DNA of 64,000 bases, from positions 496,001 through 560,000 of the forward strand of contig NZ_LR738855.1 in the NCBI RefSeq assembly GCF_902702935.1, in the 5' to 3' direction. Of this stretch, positions 55,248 through 64,000 are shown one piece after another. The position numbers were made by a program, and so were the translations under genes. The notes beneath the pieces are model-generated. The model was not told the DNA's origin. It saw only the letters and a program-made list of their open reading frames with translations, and searched no databases. The stretch's first letter is position 1. Each line of letters opens with the position of its first letter. This DNA is from Corynebacterium rouxii. GTDB lineage: Bacteria > Actinomycetota > Actinomycetes > Mycobacteriales > Mycobacteriaceae.

Positions 55248-55814
55248 GTGAACGAAGAGGTGAGGGAGCTAGAACGACTAGTTCCTGCTGCTGCAGCGGG
55301 CGATAAAATCGCCCTTCAGCGCATCATCTCTATAGTGTATCCGCAGGTGCTTCGCTATGCGCGCACCCGTCTGAGTGGCGGGCGTCATCCCACTCCAGAA
55401 GATGTAGCCCAAGAAATTTGTCTTGCTGTAGCTACGTCTATTGCCAAGTTTGTGGATCAGGGCAAACCCTTCATGGCATTCGTGTATGGCATTGCCTCAA
55501 ACAAAGTAGCTGACGCACACCGCCTGTATTCTCGTGACCTTTCCAACCCTACAGACGAGGTGCCAGAAACGGAGATCGATAACGACACTCCGGAGTCGTT
55601 TGCCCTGCTAGCGGCGGGAAGTAACAGAGTGCAGCAACTTCTCGATCTACTAGGTGATAAGCCACGCGAAATCCTCACCTTGAGGGTCTTTGTAGGGTTA
55701 TCGGCTGAGGAAACAGCCGAGATTGTAGGAAGTACGCCGGGCGCGGTGCGGGTCGCGCAGCATCGTGCGCTGGCAACGTTGCGTAAGGCTATAGAGCAGG
55801 AGACTGGGGCATGA
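55248..55814 (+). CDS. sigD: RNA polymerase sigma factor SigD
   Basis: This 188-residue ECF-type sigma factor has region 2 around HPTPEDVAQEICLAVATSI and FMAFVYGIASNKVADAHR, and region 4 around LTLRVFVGLSAEETAEIVGSTPGAVRVAQHRAL. It lies downstream of groEL and upstream of its anti-sigma factor and guaB, as SigD does in mycobacteria and C. glutamicum, where it directs cell-envelope genes. The GTG start follows GAAAGG. The stop overlaps rsdA. Confidence 0.92.
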   Translation: MNEEVRELERLVPAAAAGDKIALQRIISIVYPQVLRYARTRLSGGRHPTPEDVAQEICLAVATSIAKFVDQGKPFMAFVYGIASNKVADAHRLYSRDLSNPTDEVPETEIDNDTPESFALLAAGSNRVQQLLDLLGDKPREILTLRVFVGLSAEETAEIVGSTPGAVRVAQHRALATLRKAIEQETGA

Positions 55815-56713
55815 CCAAACACCGTTGGGATGGCGCCGATGGGCGCGCCTCTCAGCCGATTGATGAGCTGTGGAACGACGATGCTTTTCTTACCCAGCTT
55901 TCTCGGGGGATCGATCCTTCGCATGGCGAAGACCACTTGGCCCAGCTTTTCCTCGCCGAGCGCGAGCGTATCAATTCTGACATTCCTGCAGCCCCAACGC
56001 TTGCTTCCCTAGGGATTGAAACGGGAGTAACAAGCATCTCGAACGACTTTGATGATGCCCCCACGAACACATTCCCCGTCGTGGACGATAGCGTCGTAGT
56101 AGATGAACCGGAAGAAGCAACTGTTATTACGTTGCCGCGTCGTCGTTGGGGCAACTCCTTCGCTCATGGCCTTGTTGGTGCGGCAGCGGCTACCTTGCTG
56201 ATCGCTGGTAGCGGATCGCTGATCTATAACGCGGATGAAGGCTCCTCGCTGTATCCGATTAGCCAGAAAATGTTTGGTAATTCGGCTACTTCTAAGGCCA
56301 CAGTTGTAGAACTTGCCTCCAAACTGGAGCAAGCTCAGCAGCTTACTGATCGTGGTGATGGCCAAGGTGCTCGGTTAGCGTTGGAGCAAGCACATGATTT
56401 GTTGCAAAAGTTAGCGGAACCAGAACAATCGCAGGCTGCGAAGAAAATCAAGGATGCAGAAGCAACCTTGGCGCCAGCGCCACAAGCACCAGTAGCTCCT
56501 GAGTCATCGGCGGCACCATCGCCAACGGTAACCAAAACGGTTACCAGCACCGTGACCACCACTGTGGCACCGCCGTCGGAAACCCCATCGACGGGGGCAT
56601 CGAAGAGTTCTACCGAACCAACGCCACAACCTACAACGGATGCACCCGTTTCCCCAGCGCCGCTAGCATCGCTATTCGGCGGCGACCTTGATTCACTGGA
56701 ACCACTGCAGTAG
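55811..56713 (+). CDS. rsdA: anti-sigma-D factor RsdA
   Basis: This 300-residue protein has an N-terminal sigma-binding segment (PIDELWNDDAFLTQLSRG), one membrane segment (about 116-135, HGLVGAAAATLLIAGSGSLI), a helical extracytoplasmic part and a long Pro/Ser/Thr/Val tail. It holds SigD at the membrane. In M. tuberculosis RsdA is degraded by ClpXP1P2 to release SigD. It overlaps sigD by 4 bp. Confidence 0.9.
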   Translation: MTKHRWDGADGRASQPIDELWNDDAFLTQLSRGIDPSHGEDHLAQLFLAERERINSDIPAAPTLASLGIETGVTSISNDFDDAPTNTFPVVDDSVVVDEPEEATVITLPRRRWGNSFAHGLVGAAAATLLIAGSGSLIYNADEGSSLYPISQKMFGNSATSKATVVELASKLEQAQQLTDRGDGQGARLALEQAHDLLQKLAEPEQSQAAKKIKDAEATLAPAPQAPVAPESSAAPSPTVTKTVTSTVTTTVAPPSETPSTGASKSSTEPTPQPTTDAPVSPAPLASLFGGDLDSLEPLQ

Positions 56714-56718
56714 GTAAC

Positions 56719-56763
56719 AAAAGAGCTGGCAGGAAGACTATTTCTTTTCCTGCCAGCTCTTTT
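56719..56763. terminator. bidirectional terminator between rsdA and the DUF5319 gene
   Basis: Perfect 17-bp arms AAAAGAGCTGGCAGGAA (56719-56735) and TTCCTGCCAGCTCTTTT (56747-56763) have an 11-nt loop, with A- and T-runs built into the arms for both directions. Confidence 0.92.
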
Positions 56764-56783
56764 GTTGTACGGTGGCGCAGTCT

Positions 56784-57170
56784 TTAGAAGAAGCGCATAC
56801 GAGGGGCCTCTAGGCCATCGAGGTAACCTAGGCAATAATCCCACGGAACATAAGCATGCGGGTTGGGGTTTACGCTGGGCTCGTGGACCGGTGCGAGTTC
56901 GCCTGCGAGCGTTGCGCGCATGTTAGCGGCCATGATGTCCCAGTCGTAGTAATGGTCTTCGTTACAGTCTTCGCACAGGAAGAAGATTCCATTAATGCCG
57001 CGAGGTTCAAGGGCTTCTTTAAAACGCTTGACCAGTTCGAGGTCTTCTCTGATGTGCTGACGTTCAGCCTCGGTGAGGGGAGGGGCTTGTTCGTCGTCTT
57101 CGATAAACGACGCCGGATCATTGGGATCGTCGGCGAAAGGATCGCGGGGCATTTGCCAATCAAAGTTCAC
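56784..57170 (-). CDS. DUF5319 family acidic protein (Rv3412 position)
   Basis: This 128-residue cytoplasmic protein begins MNFDWQMPRDPFADDPNDPASF. A CEDCNEDHYYDWDIM motif (two Cys) and the C-terminal PNPHAYVPWDYCLGYLDGLE are characteristic of an actinobacterial family found between rsdA and guaB. Function unknown; the cysteines suggest metal binding. It is on the minus strand, converging with rsdA. The GTG start at 57170 lacks a strong ribosome site. Confidence 0.8.
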   Translation of the reverse strand: MNFDWQMPRDPFADDPNDPASFIEDDEQAPPLTEAERQHIREDLELVKRFKEALEPRGINGIFFLCEDCNEDHYYDWDIMAANMRATLAGELAPVHEPSVNPNPHAYVPWDYCLGYLDGLEAPRMRFF

Positions 57171-57218
57171 CTATCCCACCCTATTGCCCCGCAAGCGTAT
57201 GGGGCAACCGTCGTCTAA

Positions 57219-58847
<1,629 letters not shown>

Positions 58848-58874
58848 ACCGGAAAATCTGAAAGGTCTTCTTTC

Positions 58875-60020
58875 ATGCGTGATTACGTCGAAATCGGAAT
58901 GGGTCGCGAGGCCCGCCGTACCTACCACCTTGACAGCGTTGCTATCGTGCCGTCACGACGCACCCGCTCGTCCAAGGACGTAGACACCACCTGGCACATC
59001 GATGCCTACACCTTCGACATCCCGTTCATGTCACACCCCACCGATGCTCTGGCAACTCCAGACTTCGTGATCGAGATGGACAAGCAGGGTGGACTCGGCG
59101 TGATCAACGCGGAAGGCCTCTGGGGGCGTCACGCTGACCTTGATGCTGCAATCGAAGAAGTCATCACCGCCTACGGCGACGACGACCTTGACTTCGGATC
59201 ATGCAACCGTGCCACCAAAAAGCTCCAAGAACTCCATGCTGCTGCACTCGACACCGATCTCCTCGTCGAGCGCATTGCACAAGTTCGCGCATCGGGCGCA
59301 ACCGTGGCAGTACGTGTCTCGCCACAGCACTGCCACGAACTTGCTCCCATTCTCATCAAAGCAGGTGCTGAGCTCCTGATCGTGCAGGGCACCATCATCT
59401 CCGCAGAACATGTGGAAACCAACGGTGAACCACTCAACCTCAAAGAATTTATCGGCTCCATCGATGTGCCAGTTATTGCCGGCGGCGTCAACGACTACAC
59501 CACCGCACTGCATCTCATGCGTGCCGGTGCCGTAGGCATTATCGCCGGTGGTGGGCAAAATACCAATGATTGTACGCTAGGAATCGACGATTCTCTCGCA
59601 ACAATCATCGCCGATGTTGCTGCGGCGCGCCGGGATTACTTGGATGAAACCGGTGGCCGTTACGTGCACGTGATCGCTGATGGCCAGATTTTCACTTCGG
59701 GTGACGCAGTCAAAGCCATCGCATGTGGTGCCGACGCTGTGATCTTGGGTGAGCCACTGGCTCGTGCTGCTGAAGCCGGCGGCAAGGGATTGTACTGGCC
59801 TTCTGCTGCAGCACACCCTCGATTCCCTCGTGGCGTGGTGGGTACTGCAGGTGTTATGCCGAAGACCAAGCAGGTGAGCTTGGAAGTGCTGCTGCACGGC
59901 CCATCGACGAACGTATTTGGTGAGGAGAACTTTGTTGGTGGTCTCAAGCGTGCAATGGCTAAATGTGGTTACACGGACTTGAAGAGCTTCCAAAAAGTGG
60001 ATCTGACAGTTCAGTTTTAA
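58875..60020 (+). CDS. guaB3: GuaB3 family IMP dehydrogenase-like protein
   Basis: This 381-residue barrel protein begins MRDYVEIGMGREARRTYHLD and has IIAGGGQNTNDCTLGI instead of the canonical Cys loop, and no CBS pair. It is the actinobacterial GuaB3 paralogue that always follows guaB. Its reaction is not securely established; related enzymes may act as GMP reductases. The ciu remnants begin only about 15 bp after its stop. Confidence 0.93.
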   Translation: MRDYVEIGMGREARRTYHLDSVAIVPSRRTRSSKDVDTTWHIDAYTFDIPFMSHPTDALATPDFVIEMDKQGGLGVINAEGLWGRHADLDAAIEEVITAYGDDDLDFGSCNRATKKLQELHAAALDTDLLVERIAQVRASGATVAVRVSPQHCHELAPILIKAGAELLIVQGTIISAEHVETNGEPLNLKEFIGSIDVPVIAGGVNDYTTALHLMRAGAVGIIAGGGQNTNDCTLGIDDSLATIIADVAAARRDYLDETGGRYVHVIADGQIFTSGDAVKAIACGADAVILGEPLARAAEAGGKGLYWPSAAAHPRFPRGVVGTAGVMPKTKQVSLEVLLHGPSTNVFGEENFVGGLKRAMAKCGYTDLKSFQKVDLTVQF

Positions 60021-60905
60021 CTGTCGCTAATCTCTGTTGCGCGCTCGAAAGCCTCGGCTTTGTTCGCGGCGCTTGCGCTGGTTCTCGTCGTCACGCTTAC
60101 TCTTGCTGGATGTTCCTCTGATAAGTCAGGGGAGACGGCTGCCGAGGCGAAAAAAGATCCATCGAGTATCCGCGTCGTGGCCTTGGACTGGCGCTACGAG
60201 GAAATCCTTCATGCATTGGGTATTACTCCAGTAGGCATTGTGGAGATCGGCAAGACCAAGGAGCCTCAGACACTAAAAGGCAAGCTGGAGGGTGTGACGT
60301 CGGTTGGCCAGGCAAAGCAGCCAAACTTGGAAGTTATCCAGTCTCTAGAGCCTGACCTGATTCTGGCAAGCCCTACTCGCCAAGCAGCGATCATGGATCA
60401 GCTCAAAGAGATCGCTCCCGCCCATGCCTACGGTGATACCTCCTACACCGAGGTTCTTGACGCGATGGATGACATTGCCACCAAGGTAGGTGCAGAAGAC
60501 AAAGCCAAGGAAGTCCGTACCCGCATCGAGTCCAAGGTTGCCCAGGTGAAAAACAAAGTAGAGCCAGGTACCCGCACTGCGCTGATTGGTTGCTCCAAGA
60601 ACACCCTCTACACCTGGGTGAAAGATTCCTTTGCGGGATCTTTGCTCACCGCTGCCGGCTGTGACTACGGCTACGACGGTGAGAAATCAGCAATCGAGTC
60701 GAAGACCGACGTTGCAGAGCTCACCGGCGACAAACTGCCAGAGATGAAGCTTGACGTTATGTACCTCTATAACGACATCGAGGGATTCCGTTCTAGCCCT
60801 TAAGCAGATGTCGTGTCTAACATCGTCGATGTTGAGCAAGATACGTGGTCACGTTCGCGTGGCCCACTGGCTGCAGAAGCCATGCTCGATCAGATCATCA
60901 ACTCC
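60021..60905 (+). pseudogene. ciuA: ciuA remnant: siderophore-binding lipoprotein with lost start and in-frame stop
   Basis: The frame reads through a basic signal peptide (VARSKASALFAALALVLVVTL), lipobox TLAGCSSD and a FecB-type binding domain (VVALDWRYEEILHALGITPVG, LEPDLILASPTRQ). It is cut by TAA at 60801-60803. The same frame continues for about 33 codons (ADVVSNIVDVEQDTW... to LDQIINS and a stop at 60903-60905), completing the expected C-terminus. Upstream, the frame is closed by the guaB3 stop at 60018-60020. No ATG or GTG precedes the signal peptide, and no promoter or DtxR box fits in the gap. Only a TTG inside the signal peptide (60060) remains. Confidence 0.82.
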
Positions 60906-60936
60906 TAACACTGACTATTTGTTAACTGTAGATTTA

Positions 60937-61925
60937 TGAAATCCCGTGCTGTATTGGCAAGCCTGCTTGCCTGCGGGATAGTTGTTGCGGCCATCGTATG
61001 GTGGCGCATGTCTGGGGGTATCGGCACCAGCCGATGCCCCTCAGCTATTCCCAGAATTGCTTAGTCTTGCCCGCGACCGTCTTCTCGCCGCTCTCATCGT
61101 TGGAGCATGTCTAGGTGTTGGCGGCGTGCTACTAAGAACTGCTACCTCTAACCCCCTAGCTGACCCGCATATCACCGGTGTCAACGCAGGCGCCGCATTT
61201 GGTGCAGTAGCATCCAGTTTTATTACTGGTTCTGCTACCGGCGCCTATCTATTGCCAGGGGCGTTGATCGGCGGTGCACTAGCTGCAGGTTTTACTATCT
61301 CGTTGAGTGTGCGCGGTGCCGGACCAGAACTCAGTGGCGCGCATGCGGTGCAAAAGATGGTGTTGCTCAGCATCGCAGTATCGGCAGTATTTAGCGCCTT
61401 GACTGCCCTCTTTTGGTTCTCGATGAAGCCCAGCTCACCACCATCTTGGCATGGCTTAATGGCCGTCTCGCAGGAGTACGGATAGGGGATTTGTGGCCGG
61501 CATTGGGTGCTTTCGCGGTGTTGGTTCCGGTCCTTGTTGCAGGGGGAAGAGCTTTCGATTCTCTCGGAACCGGGGATGCTGTGAGCCGCGCTATTGGCGC
61601 CCACCCTGCGCGGGTGCGAACCTTGGCAATTGTGGCCTCGGTGGTGCTAAGCGCGACATGTGTAGTTGCCGCCGGCCCTATTGGTTTTTTGGGTTTGCTG
61701 GCTGCGGTAGCGGCACAACGTATCGCGGGGCGAGCGCATCGACGTAGCCTTGTAGTCGCTGCTGCCGTTGGCGCCACCACACTGTTAGTCGCCGATACTG
61801 TCGGGCAAGCATTATGGGCTCCTGCGGAAACGCCCGTGGGAATCTTGACAGGTATTGCAGGTGTCCCGCTATTGCTGTGGGGTATTCGTTCGCTGGGGTC
61901 GGGAACGAAGAGACAGGGGAAGTGA
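60937..61925 (+). pseudogene. ciuB: ciuB remnant: FecCD-type permease with two frameshifts
   Basis: ATG 60937 opens a permease N-terminus (MKSRAVLASLLACGIVVAAIVWWRM). The frame shifts around the GGGGG run at 61014-61018 into the frame encoding FPELLSLARDRLLAALIVGA and GGVLLRTATSNPLADPHITG. It shifts again at TTTT (61411-61414) into the frame encoding LVLDEAQLTTILAWLNGRLAG through LWGIRSLGSG. Together the pieces give a nearly full-length (about 330-residue) BtuC/FecCD permease. Both lesions are at homopolymers. The stop overlaps the ciuC start (TGATG). Confidence 0.82.
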
Positions 61926-62448
61926 TGGCGCAGAAAAAGACATTTGTTATCGCTCTTGTTGTGAGCACTGCTTGCTTGGTGTTGGCATGCTTGTTGGGCA
62001 TGGCGGTATCAGGCAGTTTGCTGCAGACGTCGTTACGCAACCCGCTTGCGGCCCCCGATACGTTGGGGATCACGGCCGGTGGTGAGCTCGCTACTGTAGT
62101 GGCGTTGCTTGGCTTTGGTCAACTGTCGCCGCTTGCGCCCACCCCGATTGCGTTTGTGGGCTCCCTGCTGGGCGCGATAGTGGTGCTGCTGCCGTGGCTG
62201 CGGCAGGCGTGCTCGGATTCGTCGGATTAATTATTCCGCATGCCGCGAAGTTACTGGTAGGGCAGGCCTTGTCGCGCCAAATTCCTGTGGCTGCGGTGGC
62301 GGGTGCTGCGCTAGTGGTTGCTACCGATGCGGTCGGCCGATGGACATTCGCGCCAACAGAAATCCCAGTAGGCGCGCTCATCGGGATCGTTGGTGCGCCG
62401 TACTTTATTTACTTAGTTCATCGCGTGACAAGTGTGAAGAGGAAATAA
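61925..62448 (+). pseudogene. ciuC: ciuC remnant: FecCD-type permease with large internal deletions
   Basis: ATG 61925 starts MAQKKTFVIALVVSTACLVLAC. The family motif SGSLLQTSLRNPLAAPDTLGITAGG follows at once, so about 60 residues between the first and second membrane segments are missing. After VLLPWL the frame breaks, and the other frame gives the C-terminal GVLGFVGLIIPHAAKLLVGQ to the stop at 62446-62448. The whole remnant is 524 bp against about 1 kb for the family, so roughly 150 residues are gone in all. Confidence 0.82.
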
Positions 62449-62451
62449 AAC

Positions 62452-62739
62452 ATGGACCGTAATTCCACAGCAACAATGCCGCAACAGTCCTTGGGCTGTA
62501 CGTCGATGTCTGCAAGGTACGGGGCAGAATTGATTGTTCGAGATGTTTCGCTCGACGTTCCAGCGGGCAAGATTACTGCGCTGATCGGGCCAAACGGTAG
62601 CGGAAAGTCGACCCTGCTGCAGGTGCTTGGCAGGCAGCTGCGTGCAGAAAGCGGCCAAGTGACCTTGGGTGGGCGAGATATTGCGGATATTTATGTAGAG
62701 GAGCGTAATCCGTTGGCGGCTAATCCTGCGTGGGCCTAG
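62452..62739 (+). pseudogene. ciuD: ciuD 5' remnant (ABC ATPase) fused to a possible ciuE 3' end
   Basis: The frame encodes the N-terminus of a FecE/FepC-type ATPase with Walker A ALIGPNGSGKSTLLQVL, but stops after 95 residues. The Q-loop, LSGGQ signature and Walker B are missing, so it cannot hydrolyse ATP. The last 15 residues (YVEERNPLAANPAWA) are unlike an ATPase and recall the NPL-containing C-terminus of NIS (IucA/IucC) synthetases. In the described ciu locus, ciuE (siderophore biosynthesis) follows ciuD, so a deletion joining ciuD to the end of ciuE would explain it. The ciuE assignment is inference. Confidence 0.75.
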
Positions 62740-62778
62740 GCGTATAGATCGGGGGAGGATAAGGAAGGAGCTGTGAGG

Positions 62779-63738
62779 ATGGGTTCAGCGATTCGGTTCG
62801 TGGTGGGCCAAGCGCTGGTGTCTCGTATTTCTGCTGCTGCTGAGCTGGTGGCGTTAAATTGGTGGGTTTTTCATGTGACGGGTTCGTCGACGATGGTCGG
62901 TGCCGTGACATTGGCGCGGCTGGTTCCGCTTGCCGTGGCGGGTCCGTGGTTGGGTGCCCGTGCAGATCGTGTGGAGCCGACACGGTTGTTGGCTGCGGTG
63001 TTGTCGGTGGGGGCTGTGATGACGCTGCTGATGGCGTGCGTGATGTATGCGCAGGGCGAGGAGGCGTCGATACGCGCGGTGTGGGTGGTGGTTGCTGCGA
63101 TGAGTGGTTCGGGTGGGTTGATGTCGGCGATGGCGCCGTCCTCGTCAGCTGCAACCCTGTGGCGTACTGCCGCGCGTGTGGTACGCGATTATCCGCGGTT
63201 GGGTGCACAGCTTGTGATCGCTGCCGGTCCCATGCTGTGTGTCTTTCCCTATACTGCGATGATGCCGGTGATCGCACATACGTTGTTTGCTGATGATGCG
63301 CAGCGGAGCATTGCCATTCTTTCTGCTGCTGGTGACGTGGGTGCAGTCATCGGGGCGGTGCTGATGAAGAAGGTACTGGCTATTCCACCCAGTGTGTTGG
63401 CGGTAGGGGCTGCGATTGCGGTGCTACCGAAGATGGTCGCTTTAGGTGTTGTCTGTGTGTGTCTTTTGGGATTCGTTGGGCAGTTGTATCGCACCTCGAA
63501 TCGCACAGCAACGTTGCTGCTGGCGCCTGATGAACACAAGGGCCTTTTTGCAGGGATTTCTCAAACTGATCGTGTTCTTATTCCTGCTGGTGCATTCCTG
63601 TTCGGTTTTGTTGCTGACCATTGGGGCGTCGTGGTCATGGCTGCAGTGATGGCTGTGGGCAACGCAGTACTTATTGTGCCTGCGCTTTTCCTTATTGTTC
63701 GAAATAAGAACGTGGCTAGTACTGATGTATTAGATTGA
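62779..63738 (+). pseudogene. ciuF: MFS exporter, probable ciuF, with an internal deletion
   Basis: The protein has about 319 residues from ATG 62779 (8 nt after GGAAGGAG; GTG 62773 is too close). It is an EntS-like major facilitator, expected at about 400 residues. Four membrane segments are visible before SGSGGLMSAMAPSSSA; then TLWRTAARVVRDYPRLG, the start of the second half, follows directly. Segments 5-6 are thus missing (junction near 63135-63180), in frame. The second half looks complete. Such proteins export siderophores. Loss of two helices should inactivate it; a short natural variant is less likely. The stop overlaps the next start. Confidence 0.6.
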
Positions 63739-64000
63739 TGGTCATGATAGTGGCAGCAATGACGGTGATCGTGGTGTTAGTACTGCCTGGGTACTTGTGG
63801 GCCATGGGGCGTGTTCCTCGTAATGCTCGCCGGCAGTTAGCAAGTGACATGGCATGGGGCATTGTTGTCGGACTTGTGAACTGGATCCTCACAATGAGCT
63901 GGGGAAATTCTTCGCAGTATTCGCCGGTGCAGGTAGCAATATCGGGTGCACTGATGGTCGCGTGGGTAGTGTGGTGCACGTGGCGGTGGGCGTCGATACT
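63738..64000 (+). CDS. membrane protein, 5' part (partial)
   Basis: The frame is open from ATG 63738 (TGATG overlap with the MFS gene) to the window edge: 87 codons. At least three hydrophobic segments are visible (MTVIVVLVLPGYLWAM, MAWGIVVGLVNWILTM, VAISGALMVAWVVWC). It has no recognised family. It is probably the next gene of the ciu region, but I cannot name it. Confidence 0.6.
   Translation, partial: MVMIVAAMTVIVVLVLPGYLWAMGRVPRNARRQLASDMAWGIVVGLVNWILTMSWGNSSQYSPVQVAISGALMVAWVVWCTWRWASI

Noticed and set aside
58876..58890. GATTACGTCGAAAT, a near copy of the ESX-region motif
   Set aside because: It lies inside the guaB3 coding sequence (codons for RDYVEIG) and lacks the final AAAC; taken as chance, but it shows the motif must be tested statistically.
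60021..62739. Sequencing errors as the sole cause of the broken ciu genes
   Set aside because: Homopolymer errors could explain ciuB, but not the deletions in ciuC and ciuD, the missing helices in the exporter or the absent promoter.

Overview
The window is a chromosomal segment of a Corynebacterium, very probably Corynebacterium diphtheriae or a close relative. Three things point there: an iron/haem operon that fits ChtC-CirA behind a DtxR-type operator, an exported NanH-type sialidase, and a damaged locus that fits the ciu siderophore system. Gene order is that of the mycobacterial/corynebacterial core: spc operon, alpha operon, truA, ESX-4 type VII secretion, rplM-rpsI, glmM, alr, tsaE, tsaB-rimI-tsaD, groES-groEL1, sigD-rsdA, guaB-guaB3. 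I see no rRNA, tRNA, insertion sequence, prophage or CRISPR array.

Layout. 1-443: 3' end of nagB. 504-3640: chtC and cirA on the minus strand with a DtxR box. 4043-6708: rpsH-rplF-rplR-rpsE-rpmD-rplO. 6886-19112: a metabolic block between rplO and secY, holding a formate/nitrite channel, an FdhD-like protein, two GH13 alpha-glucosidases, the maltose ABC transporter musE-musF-musG with membrane partner musI, a DUF4032 protein and the ATPase musK. 19602-22377: secY-adk-map. 22714-25760: the sialidase NanH and an L,D-transpeptidase. 26064-29525: infA, rpsM, rpsK, rpsD, rpoA, rplQ; then truA. 30649-40733: an ESX-4-like locus (eccB, mycP, eccD, eccC, a secretion-associated protein, two WXG100 proteins). 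41161-43646: rplM-rpsI and glmM. 43751-45512: three overlapping genes for a small helical protein, a Cys-rich Pro-tailed membrane protein and a small charged protein. 45531-52979: a hydrolase-like protein, alr, tsaE, an AspT-type transporter, a small exported protein and tsaB-rimI-tsaD. 52990-60020: groES-groEL1 under a CIRCE operator, sigD-rsdA, a DUF5319 protein, guaB and guaB3. 60021-63738: a wrecked siderophore uptake/biosynthesis/export locus. 63738-64000: the start of a membrane protein.

How it works together. The GH13 enzymes, MusEFGK and MusI form a maltose/maltodextrin uptake and hydrolysis module. ChtC-CirA and the ciu remnants concern iron, but in this genome the ciu genes carry in-frame stops, frameshifts and deletions in nearly every gene. 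If the sequence is correct, this strain cannot make or import its siderophore and would depend on haem, haemoglobin or other iron routes.

The strongest new lead is in the ESX-4 neighbourhood. A 13-position motif, ATTACGTCNAAAC, lies upstream of eccB, upstream of the WXG100 pair, and upstream of the uncharacterised three-gene cluster at 43751-45512. That suggests one regulator controls all three units and that the cluster belongs to the secretion system.
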